The notes: generated from the letters alone by a model not told the origin. Counted from the first letter of the stretch, positions 22,064-31,137 are shown. The stretch is DNA of 64,000 nt from Pseudomonadota bacterium (GCA_021801025.1 JAJYYK010000006.1:1-64000), one strand, 5' to 3'. Numbers and translations are program-made.

Positions 22064-23728
22064 CTAATTGCTTAATGCGACTTTCGCCTCTTCACGCAGG
22101 CGTTTCGATTCGTTCAGCAAGTAGCGCTGGTAATCGTCCAGATCGCCTTCAAATGGTTCTACTTTACCGCGGCCAACCAGCCAGAATTCGTCGCAGACGG
22201 AGCGTAACAGCGCGCGGTCATGACTCACCAGCATGAGTGTACCTTCAAACTCGTTGAGTGCCATCGCAAGTGCCTCGCGGGTGACCAAATCCAGGTGGTT
22301 GGTAGGTTCATCCAGCAAGAGCAAGTTCGGGCGTTGCCATACCATCATCGCCAGAACCAGGCGGGCTTTCTCGCCGCCGCTCATGGTGCCGACGGCTTGT
22401 TTAACCATGTCGCCGCTGAAATTGAAGCCACCCAGATAGCCGCGTAACGCTTGCTCGCCTGTGCGTTCTTTGGATTGTGTTTGTGCTTCACGCGCCAGTC
22501 GTACCATGTGTTCTAACGGATTGTCTTCAGGACGTAGCACGTCTAACTCTTGTTGTGCGAAATAGCCGATATTCAGGCCTTTGCCTTCTGTTATCGTGCC
22601 GCCGAGCGCAGCCATGTCACGGGCAATGGTTTTGACCAGGGTCGATTTGCCCTGCCCGTTTGCGCCGAGTATGCCGATACGCTGCCCTGCCTGCACAGAT
22701 TTGCTGATTTTGTGCAAGATGACTTTGGGCGGTAAATCTTCACCGTCTTCATTCTTGGCCACATAGCCAAAGTTGGCGTTGGATATCGACAGCATGGGGT
22801 TAGGGATGTGGACAGGCTCCTTGAATTCAAAGGTAAAGTCGGCACTGGCCAGCATGGGAGCCACTTTTTCCATACGTTCCAATGCCTTGACGCGGCTTTG
22901 TGCCTGCTTGGCTTTGCTGGCTGATGCTTTGAATCGATTGATAAATTTTTGTAAGTGTTCGATTTTGTCTTGCTGTTTTTCAAATGACGCTTGTTGCAAC
23001 AGCATTTGCTCGGAACGCAAGGTTTCAAACAGGCTGTAATTGCCGCCGTAGCGTGTTAATTGCGCACAATCAATATGCACTGTGGTGGATGTGACCGCAT
23101 CCAAAAATTCGCGGTCATGACTGATGACGATCATCGTTCCGGTATAGCGTTTCAACCAGGCTTCCAGCCACACCAGCGCGTCCAGATCCAAATGGTTGGT
23201 CGGCTCATCCAGCAACAACAAATCCGATGGACACATGAGCGCCCGCGCCAATTGTAAACGCATGCGCCAACCACCCGAAAAGCTGTTTACGGGACTGTCC
23301 AGTTCGTGTAATTGGAAACCTAACCCTAACACCAAAGCTTGTGCTCGTGCGTTAGCGTCATGCTCACCCGCATCCCCCAAATCGATGTACGCTTGCGCAA
23401 TCAACATGCCATCGTCGCTTTCCTCAGCCGTGCGCAAAGCATCTCGCAATTCGGTCAGACGTGAATCGCCGCCGATAACAAAATTCGTTGCGGATTCTTC
23501 GGTCTCTGGCATGTCCTGCGCCACTTGCGCCATACGCCATTGTTTGGGATAGTAAAAATCCCCTGCGTCTTCATGTAGCGTACCATTGAGCAGGCCAAAC
23601 AAGGTGGACTTGCCCGCGCCATTACGCCCTACTAACCCAATTTTTTCGCCTGGGTTTATAGTTAAGGATGTGTCATTAAGTAAGACTTTGGCACTGCGTC
23701 GCAAGGTGACATTTTTTAGGGTAATCAT
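22064..23728 (-). CDS. yheS: ABC-F family ATPase, YheS-like
   Basis: A 554-residue soluble protein with two ABC cassettes and no membrane domain. Walker A motifs are GLVGRNGAGKST (about 30-41) and GILGANGQGKST (about 330-341); signatures are FSGGWRMRLQLARAL and MSGGEKARLVLA; both Walker B motifs read LLLLDEPTNHLD. The linker between cassettes is the charged P-site tRNA interaction motif. ABC-F proteins act on the ribosome; sequence order is closest to E. coli YheS. The start is the ATG at 23728 (MITLKNVTLRRS). A terminator-like hairpin upstream may regulate it. Confidence 0.92.
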   Translation of the reverse strand: MITLKNVTLRRSAKVLLNDTSLTINPGEKIGLVGRNGAGKSTLFGLLNGTLHEDAGDFYYPKQWRMAQVAQDMPETEESATNFVIGGDSRLTELRDALRTAEESDDGMLIAQAYIDLGDAGEHDANARAQALVLGLGFQLHELDSPVNSFSGGWRMRLQLARALMCPSDLLLLDEPTNHLDLDALVWLEAWLKRYTGTMIVISHDREFLDAVTSTTVHIDCAQLTRYGGNYSLFETLRSEQMLLQQASFEKQQDKIEHLQKFINRFKASASKAKQAQSRVKALERMEKVAPMLASADFTFEFKEPVHIPNPMLSISNANFGYVAKNEDGEDLPPKVILHKISKSVQAGQRIGILGANGQGKSTLVKTIARDMAALGGTITEGKGLNIGYFAQQELDVLRPEDNPLEHMVRLAREAQTQSKERTGEQALRGYLGGFNFSGDMVKQAVGTMSGGEKARLVLAMMVWQRPNLLLLDEPTNHLDLVTREALAMALNEFEGTLMLVSHDRALLRSVCDEFWLVGRGKVEPFEGDLDDYQRYLLNESKRLREEAKVALSN

Positions 23729-23791
23729 GTTATTCGGTAGGGTAAATAGTGCTTGTCGTGCGCAATACGCTACGACAATGGGTTGAAATGC

Positions 23792-23814
23792 AAAAAGCCT
23801 GCAATGTTGCAAGC
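23792..23814 (-). terminator. Terminator-like hairpin upstream of the ABC-F gene
   Basis: Leftward GCTTGCAA (23814-23807), CA, TTGCAGGC (23804-23797) form an 8-bp stem with one G-T wobble, followed by five T. It stands 64 bases upstream of the yheS start. It could be an attenuator in the leader or a terminator for upstream transcription. Confidence 0.6.
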
Positions 23815-24043
23815 CTTAAATTGACCAATAGGAGGATTAAAGAAGCGTTAAGCAATAAATAAACATATTAAGTTGATCGCATCATTGACGCGTTCCGGAG
23901 TGCAAGCGTATTTACCAAATGCTGGAAAAGTGGTGATAATCGGACGATAACCATGCGGGATTTTTTAAAACAAATGCAGTGCCGTGATAAGGTTTCCAAT
24001 AATGATCAGGTTGCCGGGGCAGATAAATCATAGACAGATAAAA

Positions 24044-24078
24044 AATTAGTTAGACCATTTTCTGGCCTAACTAATTTT
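24044..24078 (-). terminator. Terminator after tRNA-Arg
   Basis: AATTAGTTAG and CTAACTAATT at the ends of this span form a long A/T-rich stem, continued inward by GCCA/TGGT, followed leftward by a run of T. It begins 7 bases past the tRNA-Arg CCA. Confidence 0.8.
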
Positions 24079-24084
24079 ATTTAT

Positions 24085-24161
24085 TGGTGCGCCCGAAGAG
24101 ATTCGAACTCCTGACCCCTTGGTTCGTAGCCAAGTACTCTATCCAGCTGAGCTACGGGCGC
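24085..24161 (-). tRNA. tRNA-Arg (anticodon ACG)
   Basis: On the minus strand a 77-base cloverleaf starts GCGCCCGTAGCTCAG and ends TCGGGCGC-A-CCA. The anticodon loop CTACGAA gives ACG, which is normally edited to ICG by TadA and reads CGU/CGC/CGA. CCA is encoded. Confidence 0.96.
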
Positions 24162-24183
24162 GCAACTAACTGCGAAGTCCGCC

Positions 24184-24212
24184 ATTCTAGCATAGCTAAA
24201 ATTTGTTCTCAA
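24184..24212 (-). promoter_or_regulatory. Promoter of tRNA-Arg
   Basis: Leftward TTGAGA (24212-24207), 17 bases, TAGAAT (24189-24184), ending 22 bases before the tRNA 5' end. Confidence 0.65.
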
Positions 24213-24431
24213 GTGCCTGCGCATCGATGTTAATGTGTCAATCAAGTGGTGTGCCGGTTTGGTGTGGGTTTGAGATAACGAAGAAAGCCGTGTTAATTTA
24301 CGCGTTAAACAGAGCGTTTTCATTCGTTAACGAGCCCTTAATTGCTTCAATGCGCTGAGTTTGACGTAAAATGATATCGTTGGGTAGTGTGTGCGGATGT
24401 CATCAGTTGATTCACGTGTGGGGTGTTGCAG

Positions 24432-25664
24432 ATGGAAATTTATGCGGTAGGCGGCGCAATTCGTGATGAGATGCTGGGTTTGCCGGTGGCTGATCGGGAT
24501 TATGTGGTGGTGGGCGCAACGGCGGAGGAAATGGTCGCGCAAGGTTTTCTGCCGGTGGGGCGTGATTTCCCGGTCTTTCTGCACCCTGTGACGCATGAGG
24601 AATATGCTTTGGCGCGGACGGAGCGCAAATCGGGTCGTGGTTATCAGGGGTTTGTGGTGTATGCAAACCCTGAGGTGAGTTTGGAAGAAGATTTGGCGCG
24701 ACGTGATTTCACCGTGAATGCCATGGCGCAGGCGGCAGATGGTTCCTTGATTGATCCCTATGGCGGACAAGCTGATTTATCGGCTCGGGTGTTTCGGCAT
24801 GTGGGGGCTGCGTTTGTTGAAGATCCGGTGCGAATTTTGCGTGCGGCGCGTTTCATGGCCCGGTTTCCAGATTTTGTGGTAGCACCAGAAACGATGAGCC
24901 TGATGCGACAGATGGTAATCAATGGTGAAGTTGATCAACTCGTTCCAGAGCGGGTTTGGCAGGAGCTGGCACGGGGATTGATGGCGGAAAAACCTTCCCG
25001 TTTGTTTGATGTGTTGCGTGATTGTGGGGCCTTGAAACATTTGTTGCCGGAAATCGATGCGCTTTTTGGTGTGCCACAATCGCCAGAATACCATCCGGAA
25101 ATTGATGTGGGTTTGCATACCATGCTGGCACTGGATTATTCGGCAAGCCAGGGCGATGAATTGGCAGTACGGTTTGCGGTCTTGTTGCACGATATCGGCA
25201 AAGCACAGACCCCGGACTCCTGTTGGCCTCACCATCCGGGACATGAGCAGGCGGGTGTGGTGTTGGTGAAGCGGTTATGCGCCCGTCTGCGTGTGCCAGG
25301 CAATTGTCGTGATTTGGCTGTGCTGGCAACGGCATACCATGGTCAGATACATCATGTTAGTTCAGCATGTGCGCCTCAACCTGAGGTGTTGGTACATCTT
25401 TTTGAGCGCGTGGACGCATTCCGTCGCCCGCAACGTTTTGAAGCATTGCTGAAGGTATGTGTTGCAGATGCGCGTGGTCGTGCCGGATATGCGCAGTGCG
25501 CATATCCACAGGCCGAACTTTTGCGGGCAAAGCTGGCTTGCGCGCGTTCCGTCGATGCGGGAGCGATTGCGGCACAAACTGACCCAGCGCATATTGCTGC
25601 TCGGGTCCATGTGGCGCGCGTGCGAAAATTAGAACAAATGATGCTGGATATGAACTTTGGATGA
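24432..25664 (+). CDS. cca: CCA-adding tRNA nucleotidyltransferase with HD domain
   Basis: A 410-residue class II CCA enzyme that repairs or adds the 3' CCA of tRNAs. The nucleotidyltransferase head has GGAIRDEMLGLPVADRDYVV near residues 6-25 (GG, RD and the DxD metal pair) and RRDFTVNAMA near 95-104. A C-terminal HD domain follows, LLHDIGKAQTPD near 250-261, typical of the gammaproteobacterial/betaproteobacterial type with phosphatase activity. I chose the ATG at 24432; a TTG three codons earlier is possible. All tRNA genes in the window already encode CCA, so the role is probably repair. Confidence 0.96.
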   Translation: MEIYAVGGAIRDEMLGLPVADRDYVVVGATAEEMVAQGFLPVGRDFPVFLHPVTHEEYALARTERKSGRGYQGFVVYANPEVSLEEDLARRDFTVNAMAQAADGSLIDPYGGQADLSARVFRHVGAAFVEDPVRILRAARFMARFPDFVVAPETMSLMRQMVINGEVDQLVPERVWQELARGLMAEKPSRLFDVLRDCGALKHLLPEIDALFGVPQSPEYHPEIDVGLHTMLALDYSASQGDELAVRFAVLLHDIGKAQTPDSCWPHHPGHEQAGVVLVKRLCARLRVPGNCRDLAVLATAYHGQIHHVSSACAPQPEVLVHLFERVDAFRRPQRFEALLKVCVADARGRAGYAQCAYPQAELLRAKLACARSVDAGAIAAQTDPAHIAARVHVARVRKLEQMMLDMNFG

Positions 25665-25739
25665 CGGCAATTCACTTCCTGACTTTGTTTGGCATGTCGT
25701 GTTAAAGCGGACCCCAAAACTTTACGTTATACTTCACAC

Positions 25740-26273
25740 ATGAAAATGATCATTTTAGACAGAGATGGTGTCATTAATCAGGATTCCGATCACTACATCA
25801 AGACACCTGAAGAATGGAAACCAATTCCGGGGAGCCTGGAGGCGATAGCGCGCTTGAATCAGGCCGGTTATCGGGTGGTGGTCGCCACCAATCAGTCGGG
25901 GGTGGCGCGGGGCTTGTTTGATATGGCGATGTTGAATGCGATTCATGCGCGCATGCACAAGGCAGTTGCTCAAGTGGGTGGGCATATTGATGCGGTATTC
26001 TATTGTCCCCACGCCTCAGATGAGAAATGTGCGTGCCGCAAGCCCTACGCAGGTATGTTTTTGGAAATTGCGGAGCGATTTGATATTTCGCTTGTGGGGG
26101 TGCCTGCAGTTGGAGACAGTTTGCGTGATTTGCAAGCGGCTTCTGCGGTAGGGGCCGCGCCGATTCTGGTGTTAACGGGAAAAGGTCGGACTACGTTGGC
26201 ATCTGGTGATGTGGCGCCGGGTGTGCAAGTGGTTGCTGATTTATCTGCTGCGGTAGATGGGGTACTGGTTTGA
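25740..26273 (+). CDS. gmhB: D-glycero-D-manno-heptose 1,7-bisphosphate 7-phosphatase
   Basis: A 177-residue HAD phosphatase of the ADP-heptose pathway for the LPS inner core. It starts MKMIILDRDGVINQD, with the HAD nucleophile and acid Asp in DRDGVIN. The structural zinc loop is CPHASDEKCACRKP near 92-105, diagnostic for GmhB-type enzymes. Motif III/IV is VGDSLRDLQAA near 128. The start at 25740 is set by homology to the family N-terminus. It overlaps plsC by 4 bases, so the two envelope-lipid genes are coupled. Confidence 0.95.
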   Translation: MKMIILDRDGVINQDSDHYIKTPEEWKPIPGSLEAIARLNQAGYRVVVATNQSGVARGLFDMAMLNAIHARMHKAVAQVGGHIDAVFYCPHASDEKCACRKPYAGMFLEIAERFDISLVGVPAVGDSLRDLQAASAVGAAPILVLTGKGRTTLASGDVAPGVQVVADLSAAVDGVLV

Positions 26274-27004
26274 TGAAATGGGTAGTTGTTGTTCGTTCGG
26301 TGCTGTTTTTGATGTTGCAAACGATTGCAACAGTCTTGTTTGCCGGTTTGGCATTGCTTACGGCGCCTTTGTCTATCTGGTGGCGCTATCGTTTGATTAC
26401 GGGTTGGAATCGCTTCGTCATCTGGCTGGCACGTTGGCTGTGTGGTATTCGTTATCAAGTGTTGGGCCTGGAAAATTTACCTGCTGTACCGAGCATTGTG
26501 ATGGCTAAGCACCAATCGGCTTGGGAAACTATTGCGTTGCCTGTGTTGTTGCCGCCGATGGCGATGGTGATTAAGCAAGAATTGTTGCGCATTCCTTTTT
26601 TTGGCTGGGGAATGGCTCAGTTGGCACCTATTGCAATTGATCGTTCCAGTGCGCGGGCGGCATTAAAACAAATTACAGAACAGGGGCGGGAGCGTTTGGC
26701 GCGAGGAATGTGGGTACTTATTTTTCCCGAAGGAACGCGGATGAAGGCGGGTGAAGCCGGAAAGTATGGGATAGGCGGTGCATGGCTCGCAACCCATGCC
26801 GGCGTTCCCGTGGTGCCTGTGGCACACAATGCGGGTGAGTTCTGGGCGAGAAATACATTGTTGCGTTATCCTGGTTTGATTACAGTCAGTATTGGTGCGC
26901 CCATTAACCCAGCCGGAATGAAACCGGAGGCACTGAATCAGCAGGTGCAAGCATGGATCGAAGCGGAGATGTTGCGCCTGCCGCATTATTCAGCCATCAA
27001 ATGA
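26270..27004 (+). CDS. plsC: 1-acyl-sn-glycerol-3-phosphate acyltransferase, PlsC-like
   Basis: A 244-residue membrane acyltransferase that would make phosphatidic acid from lysophosphatidic acid. An N-terminal hydrophobic segment (about 5-40) anchors it. The catalytic motif reads KHQSAWET, that is H-x4-E instead of the usual H-x4-D; the second motif is FPEGTRMK near 150-157 and the third VPVVPVAHNAGEFW near 178. The Glu variant is, as I recall, common in a subgroup of proteobacterial PlsC proteins, so activity is still likely. It follows gmhB with ATGA overlap. Confidence 0.9.
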   Translation: MMKWVVVVRSVLFLMLQTIATVLFAGLALLTAPLSIWWRYRLITGWNRFVIWLARWLCGIRYQVLGLENLPAVPSIVMAKHQSAWETIALPVLLPPMAMVIKQELLRIPFFGWGMAQLAPIAIDRSSARAALKQITEQGRERLARGMWVLIFPEGTRMKAGEAGKYGIGGAWLATHAGVPVVPVAHNAGEFWARNTLLRYPGLITVSIGAPINPAGMKPEALNQQVQAWIEAEMLRLPHYSAIK

Positions 27005-27015
27005 CAGGTGAAACA

Positions 27016-27087
27016 GTGAAAAATATGCTTTTATTGTATGTCGTTACCTTAATCACGGCCTATTGCTGTTTTTGGGATGGCGCATGA
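27016..27087 (+). CDS. Possible 23-residue hydrophobic peptide
   Basis: A GTG-started frame between plsC and ygjP encodes MKNMLLLYVVTLITAYCCFW and then DGA. It is one membrane helix in character, has AGGTG 5 bases upstream and overlaps the ygjP start. It may be a small membrane protein, a coupling peptide, or chance. Confidence 0.25.
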   Translation: MKNMLLLYVVTLITAYCCFWDGA

Positions 27088-27799
27088 AATGCGTCTGAAT
27101 ATTGAATCAAAGCATATTATGTTGTCTGGTTGCGCGCAGGCATATTGCCTGAAACGCAGCAGGCAACGGCGCACGGTAGCGTTGAGTGTGCAGAGAGCGG
27201 GTTTGGTAGTGTATGCCCCCTGGGCGGTACCGCTGAAGGAAATTGAACATTTTATCCATTCCAAAGCGGATTGGGTAAGGAAAAAACTGACCTTGTGTGT
27301 GGAGCGGGTTGAGCCGTCCTGGTTGGATGGGATGCGTTTATGGTTTAAAGGCGAAGCACTTGAACTAAGGTTGTTGAATCGGGTCAACACCGGTGTATGG
27401 TTAGGGGATGAGGTGTTGTGGGTGCCGCAGCGAGAAGGCGTGCCTGTGCAACACTTGGTGACGCGTTGGTATCAAGAGCAGGCGATGGTGCATTATGCTG
27501 AGCGTGCGCGGCAGTTTTTTCCTCATTTGAAACGGCAGCCAAATATGTTAAAACTAACTTCTGCGCGCACTCGATGGGGCAGTTGCACTTCGGCTGGCGC
27601 GGTGAGAATTAACTGGCGGTTGGTTCAGGCAAGTGACGCGGAAGTGGATTATGTCCTGGCACATGAATTGGCACATTTAACCCATTTGAACCACTCGGGC
27701 CAGTTTTGGCGCGAAGTGGCGCGTTTATACCCTGATTATATGGTTCCGCGAGCGAAATTGAAAAAGATGGGTTCGCATTATTTGTCAAATTTCGGGTGA
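27077..27799 (+). CDS. YgjP-like zinc metalloprotease-fold protein
   Basis: A 240-residue member of the YgjP/DUF45 (SprT-like, M48-type) family. The zinc motif is HELAHLTHLNHSGQFW near 195-210 (HExxH plus a third His), preceded by the family segment RTRWGSCTSAGAVRINWRLV near 165-184. Physiological substrate is unknown. The ATG at 27077 is used, but the ATG at 27089, which has GGGATGG upstream at better spacing, may be the true start. Confidence 0.87.
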   Translation: MAHEMRLNIESKHIMLSGCAQAYCLKRSRQRRTVALSVQRAGLVVYAPWAVPLKEIEHFIHSKADWVRKKLTLCVERVEPSWLDGMRLWFKGEALELRLLNRVNTGVWLGDEVLWVPQREGVPVQHLVTRWYQEQAMVHYAERARQFFPHLKRQPNMLKLTSARTRWGSCTSAGAVRINWRLVQASDAEVDYVLAHELAHLTHLNHSGQFWREVARLYPDYMVPRAKLKKMGSHYLSNFG

Positions 27800-27879
27800 T
27801 CTTGTGAAGACAGTCAGTTGTGTGAGAATTTTAACTAAATATATATCGATCGTTCAATAGATTGTGTGGGAATAAATTT

Positions 27880-29583
27880 ATGCGTGTAGCGATGTTTGAA
27901 TGGTTCGTGGCGGTGGGTATGCTGGGAATGTTGTCGGGTGCCTGGGCTTCAGATGTAGCGATGCCACAGAAACCCCAATCGGCCACGGAGCTGGGTACAG
28001 TGACACTCACGCCCCAAATTGTTTATGAGTATCTGGTGGCGGAAGTAGCCATTCAGCGTGGGGTGTGGCCGATAGCCAGTGAAGCATATCTCAAATTGGC
28101 CAAGGATACAGCTGATCCCCGTATCGCGCGCAGGGCCCTTGAGGTGGCTTTGCAAGCAAGACAGGGTGGCGATGCGCGGCAGGCGGCTGAGTTATGGTTA
28201 GCGAAAGAACCCAAGTCGATAAATGCCTTGCATGCCGAGATCGATTTGTTGATCGATAGCAAGCAGCCTATGGCAGCTTTACCTTATTTGCGGCAAATGT
28301 TATCCATCCATCCGGGTGCGGCAGGTGGGGAATTTTTGGAGTTGGGTAACTTGCTCGGTGAGTTGCCGGATAAATCTGCAGGTGATGAGTTAATCAGGAC
28401 CCTGGCCGCAGACTATCCTCGTTTGCCCGAAGCGCACTTAGCCCTGGCGCAGGTGGATGCCAGGAATGCGCGTTTCGATTTGGCAATGAAAGAGTTGGAT
28501 GTGGTGGACACATTGAAGCCGGGATGGGATTTGTCAGCTAAATTACATTTTGAAGTCCTGCTCAAAACTGTGCCGGATGCGGCTGAACCCTTTGTGCGGT
28601 CTTATTTGAAACAGCACGCGGATGCACCTGAGGCGCGCTTGGCGTACGCCCGCTTTTTGCTCAAACAAAACCGTTTGATTGAAGCGCATGACCAGTTCGC
28701 GCAATTGGTACAAACTTTGCCTGGCAATGCGTTGATGCAAGTAGCATCAGGCATGGTCTCGTTGCAAATGAATGATTTGCCCGCCGCAAAAGAAGCTTTT
28801 ATTCATGCTTTACAGCTTAATTATGATAATCCGGGTTTGCTGGAATTGTATTTGGGCCAGATTGCAGAGGCACTAAAACAGGACAATGAAGCGGGAGAAT
28901 GGTATCTCGCCGTAAAACCGGGCGAGCAATTTATCCCTGCGCAGATACGGTATGCGGACTTGCTGGCGAGGCAGGGAAAGCTTGACGAAGCCCGTGCAAG
29001 ATTGCATGCCGTAACGACTGAATCCGACTTGGAACGGGTGCAATTGATTCGTGCCGAGGCAGAAATATTGCACAATGTAGGGCAGGCCGGGACAGCATAC
29101 AAAGTGCTGGGCGATGGGCTTGCCACGCGCCCCGATTCTGTGGGTCTGCTCTACGATCACGCGATGCTTGCTGAAACATTGGGTCATCTGGATGTGGCTG
29201 AGCGTGATTTGCGACACCTTCTTGTGTTGCAGCCCAATTATGCGCAAGCACTGAACGCTTTGGGCTACATTTACGCCGATCATAATATTCATTTGAACGA
29301 AGCGGTGGAATTGTTGCGACAAGCCTTAGCTTTATCGCCGAATGACGCATTTATCTTGGACAGTATGGGTTGGGCGCAGTTTCGTTTGGGAAACTTGCCC
29401 GAGGCCGAAATATATTTAAACCGCGCTTACAGTACCAGCCAGGATCCTGAAATAGCGGCGCACTTGGGTGAGGTATTGTGGCGGCAGGGCAAGTTTGATG
29501 CGACGAAACAGCTTTGGAAAGCAGCGCTTAGCGCCAGCCCGGATAATGCGGTTTTACAGGCTGCGGCAGAAAAGTTCAAATAG
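27880..29583 (+). CDS. Secreted TPR-repeat protein
   Basis: A 567-residue protein with an N-terminal signal peptide (FEWFVAVGMLGMLSGAWAS) followed by about a dozen TPR-like repeats, e.g. YLKLAKDTADPRIARRALEV and ALNALGYIYADHNIHLNEAV near 460-480. It probably works as a protein-binding scaffold at the cell envelope. Similar TPR proteins stand directly ahead of lolB and ispE in other betaproteobacteria, so this placing is conserved. The ATG at 27880 has GTGGGA upstream. The lolB start is only 4 bases past the stop. Confidence 0.85.
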   Translation: MRVAMFEWFVAVGMLGMLSGAWASDVAMPQKPQSATELGTVTLTPQIVYEYLVAEVAIQRGVWPIASEAYLKLAKDTADPRIARRALEVALQARQGGDARQAAELWLAKEPKSINALHAEIDLLIDSKQPMAALPYLRQMLSIHPGAAGGEFLELGNLLGELPDKSAGDELIRTLAADYPRLPEAHLALAQVDARNARFDLAMKELDVVDTLKPGWDLSAKLHFEVLLKTVPDAAEPFVRSYLKQHADAPEARLAYARFLLKQNRLIEAHDQFAQLVQTLPGNALMQVASGMVSLQMNDLPAAKEAFIHALQLNYDNPGLLELYLGQIAEALKQDNEAGEWYLAVKPGEQFIPAQIRYADLLARQGKLDEARARLHAVTTESDLERVQLIRAEAEILHNVGQAGTAYKVLGDGLATRPDSVGLLYDHAMLAETLGHLDVAERDLRHLLVLQPNYAQALNALGYIYADHNIHLNEAVELLRQALALSPNDAFILDSMGWAQFRLGNLPEAEIYLNRAYSTSQDPEIAAHLGEVLWRQGKFDATKQLWKAALSASPDNAVLQAAAEKFK

Positions 29584-29587
29584 CCCG

Positions 29588-30166
29588 ATGAGGTTCATGG
29601 CGGTATGGTGGGTGATGAGTATGGTGCTGCTTGGGGGGTGCGCGAGTACCCCTGTATCGTATTCCTCCAATACATTAAATGCTTCACCATTGACGGCGTT
29701 TGAGGTGGATGGACGACTGGTGGTACATTCTGTTCATAAATCGGGGCAGCTGGGCTTCCACTGGTTGCATCATCCATCCGATGATGTGGTGACTTTCTAT
29801 TCCCCGCTAGGTCAGACCTTAGCGGTGTTAACCCTCAATGTAACCGGTGCGAGTCTGGTCGACGGTTCGGGAAAAGTTCAGCATGCGGACAGTATGGAAG
29901 CTTTGACGGATAAGTCGTTGGGTTGGACTTTCCCGCTTGCGGAATTAAGTTACTGGATCGTTGGTGCGGCTGCCCCCAATGAAACTTTTATCATAGGCCG
30001 CGATGATGCACACCCTGAACAATTGCAGCTGAGCCAGTCTGGCTGGGTGGTGACATATCTGCGCTGGCGTCAGCAGGATCATCGAAATTTACCTGATAAA
30101 TTGAGCTTTTTTGGTGCGGGTGTGTCAGCCAAGCTGGTGGTAAGTCATTGGGGGGGTGACAAATGA
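29588..30166 (+). CDS. lolB: Outer-membrane lipoprotein receptor LolB
   Basis: A 192-residue lipoprotein. The signal peptide ends in the lipobox LLGGC (about residues 15-19), so the mature protein is acylated and sorted to the outer membrane. The mature part shows LolB features: FEVDGRLVVHSVHKSGQLGFHW and YSPLGQTLAVLTL, with a C-terminal VVTYLRW. LolB takes lipoproteins from LolA and inserts them into the outer membrane. It sits between a TPR protein and ispE, an order also seen in other proteobacteria (lolB-ispE). The ATG at 29597 is an alternative start. Confidence 0.92.
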   Translation: MRFMAVWWVMSMVLLGGCASTPVSYSSNTLNASPLTAFEVDGRLVVHSVHKSGQLGFHWLHHPSDDVVTFYSPLGQTLAVLTLNVTGASLVDGSGKVQHADSMEALTDKSLGWTFPLAELSYWIVGAAAPNETFIIGRDDAHPEQLQLSQSGWVVTYLRWRQQDHRNLPDKLSFFGAGVSAKLVVSHWGGDK

Positions 30167-31137
30167 CAACTGTTGTGGTGCCTGCGCCAGCTAAATTAAA
30201 TTTGTTTTTGCATGTGCTGGGGCGACGTGAAGACGGATACCACCGACTGGAAAGCTTGTTTCGGTTGATTGACTTTGGTGACACCATTACTTTGCGGTTG
30301 CGAAATGATGGAAAAATAGTGCGCCAGAATGGCGTACCGGGAGTGCCGGAGGAGAAAGATTTATGCGTGCGTGCAGCGCATCTGTTGCAACAGGCGGGTG
30401 GGATGCGACTGGGCGTAGAAATTGCTTTGGAAAAACGTTTGCCTATGGGAGGTGGCTTGGGTGGAGGGAGCTCTGACGCCGCCAGTATTTTGATTGCGCT
30501 TAACCGGTTGTGGGGATTGGATTGGCAGCGAGAACGCTTACAGCAATTGGCGCTGCAGTTGGGTGCTGATGTGCCGTTTTTTATCTTTGGGGAAAACGCG
30601 TTTGCCCAGGGGATTGGGGAGCAATTGCAAGCGGTTAATTTAAGGCCGGCGTGGTATGTGGTCTTGATCCCGTCGTGTGAGTTATCGACAGCCCGTGTTT
30701 TTAAGCATGAGCAATTGACAAGGGACAGTAAAAGCATTAGAATTTCGGACTTTCTTGATGAGGTGTCGCAAGATTCCCCAAGCGACGCCTGGAGCGGGAA
30801 TACAGGATTAATTGTTGAACACGCGCCTGTCGGCGGGTCAATTCAAAAGAGTTGGCGCGCTGATGAAGTGAATTATGTGTCCGAAAAATGGATTGCCGCA
30901 AACACGAAAAATGACCTTCAGGCTGTGGCGTGTTTAGAATGTACAGACGTGATGGACCATCTCACTTGGCTTGGGCGATTTTCTCCCGCAAGGATGACGG
31001 GATCCGGGGTTTGTGTTTTTGCTGAATTAAGTAACGAGGCTGACGCGCGTCAAATATTGTCGACGATGCCGAAGGGTATGCGGGGTGTTGTGGCGCGGGG
31101 TTTGGAACGTCATCCGCTGTATGATTGGGTGAGTTGA
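30163..31137 (+). CDS. ispE: 4-diphosphocytidyl-2-C-methyl-D-erythritol kinase
   Basis: A 324-residue GHMP kinase of the MEP pathway. PAPAKLNLFLHVLGRREDGYH (residues 7-27, shown in parts PAPAKLNLFLHV and RREDGYH) holds the active-site Lys; the ATP loop is PMGGGLGGGSSDAASIL (94-110); GADVPFF (134-140) holds the catalytic Asp; the third motif is ARMTGSGVCVFA. The family is usually about 280-290 residues. The excess lies near residues 201-248, an Asp/Ser/Trp-rich insert between STARVF and NDLQAV. It overlaps lolB by 4 bases. Confidence 0.96.
   Translation: MTTVVVPAPAKLNLFLHVLGRREDGYHRLESLFRLIDFGDTITLRLRNDGKIVRQNGVPGVPEEKDLCVRAAHLLQQAGGMRLGVEIALEKRLPMGGGLGGGSSDAASILIALNRLWGLDWQRERLQQLALQLGADVPFFIFGENAFAQGIGEQLQAVNLRPAWYVVLIPSCELSTARVFKHEQLTRDSKSIRISDFLDEVSQDSPSDAWSGNTGLIVEHAPVGGSIQKSWRADEVNYVSEKWIAANTKNDLQAVACLECTDVMDHLTWLGRFSPARMTGSGVCVFAELSNEADARQILSTMPKGMRGVVARGLERHPLYDWVS

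Noticed and set aside
29468-29587. N-terminal extension of LolB by 40 residues
   Set aside because: It would overlap the end of the TPR gene and bury the lipoprotein signal peptide; the ATG at 29588 gives a normal signal and lipobox.
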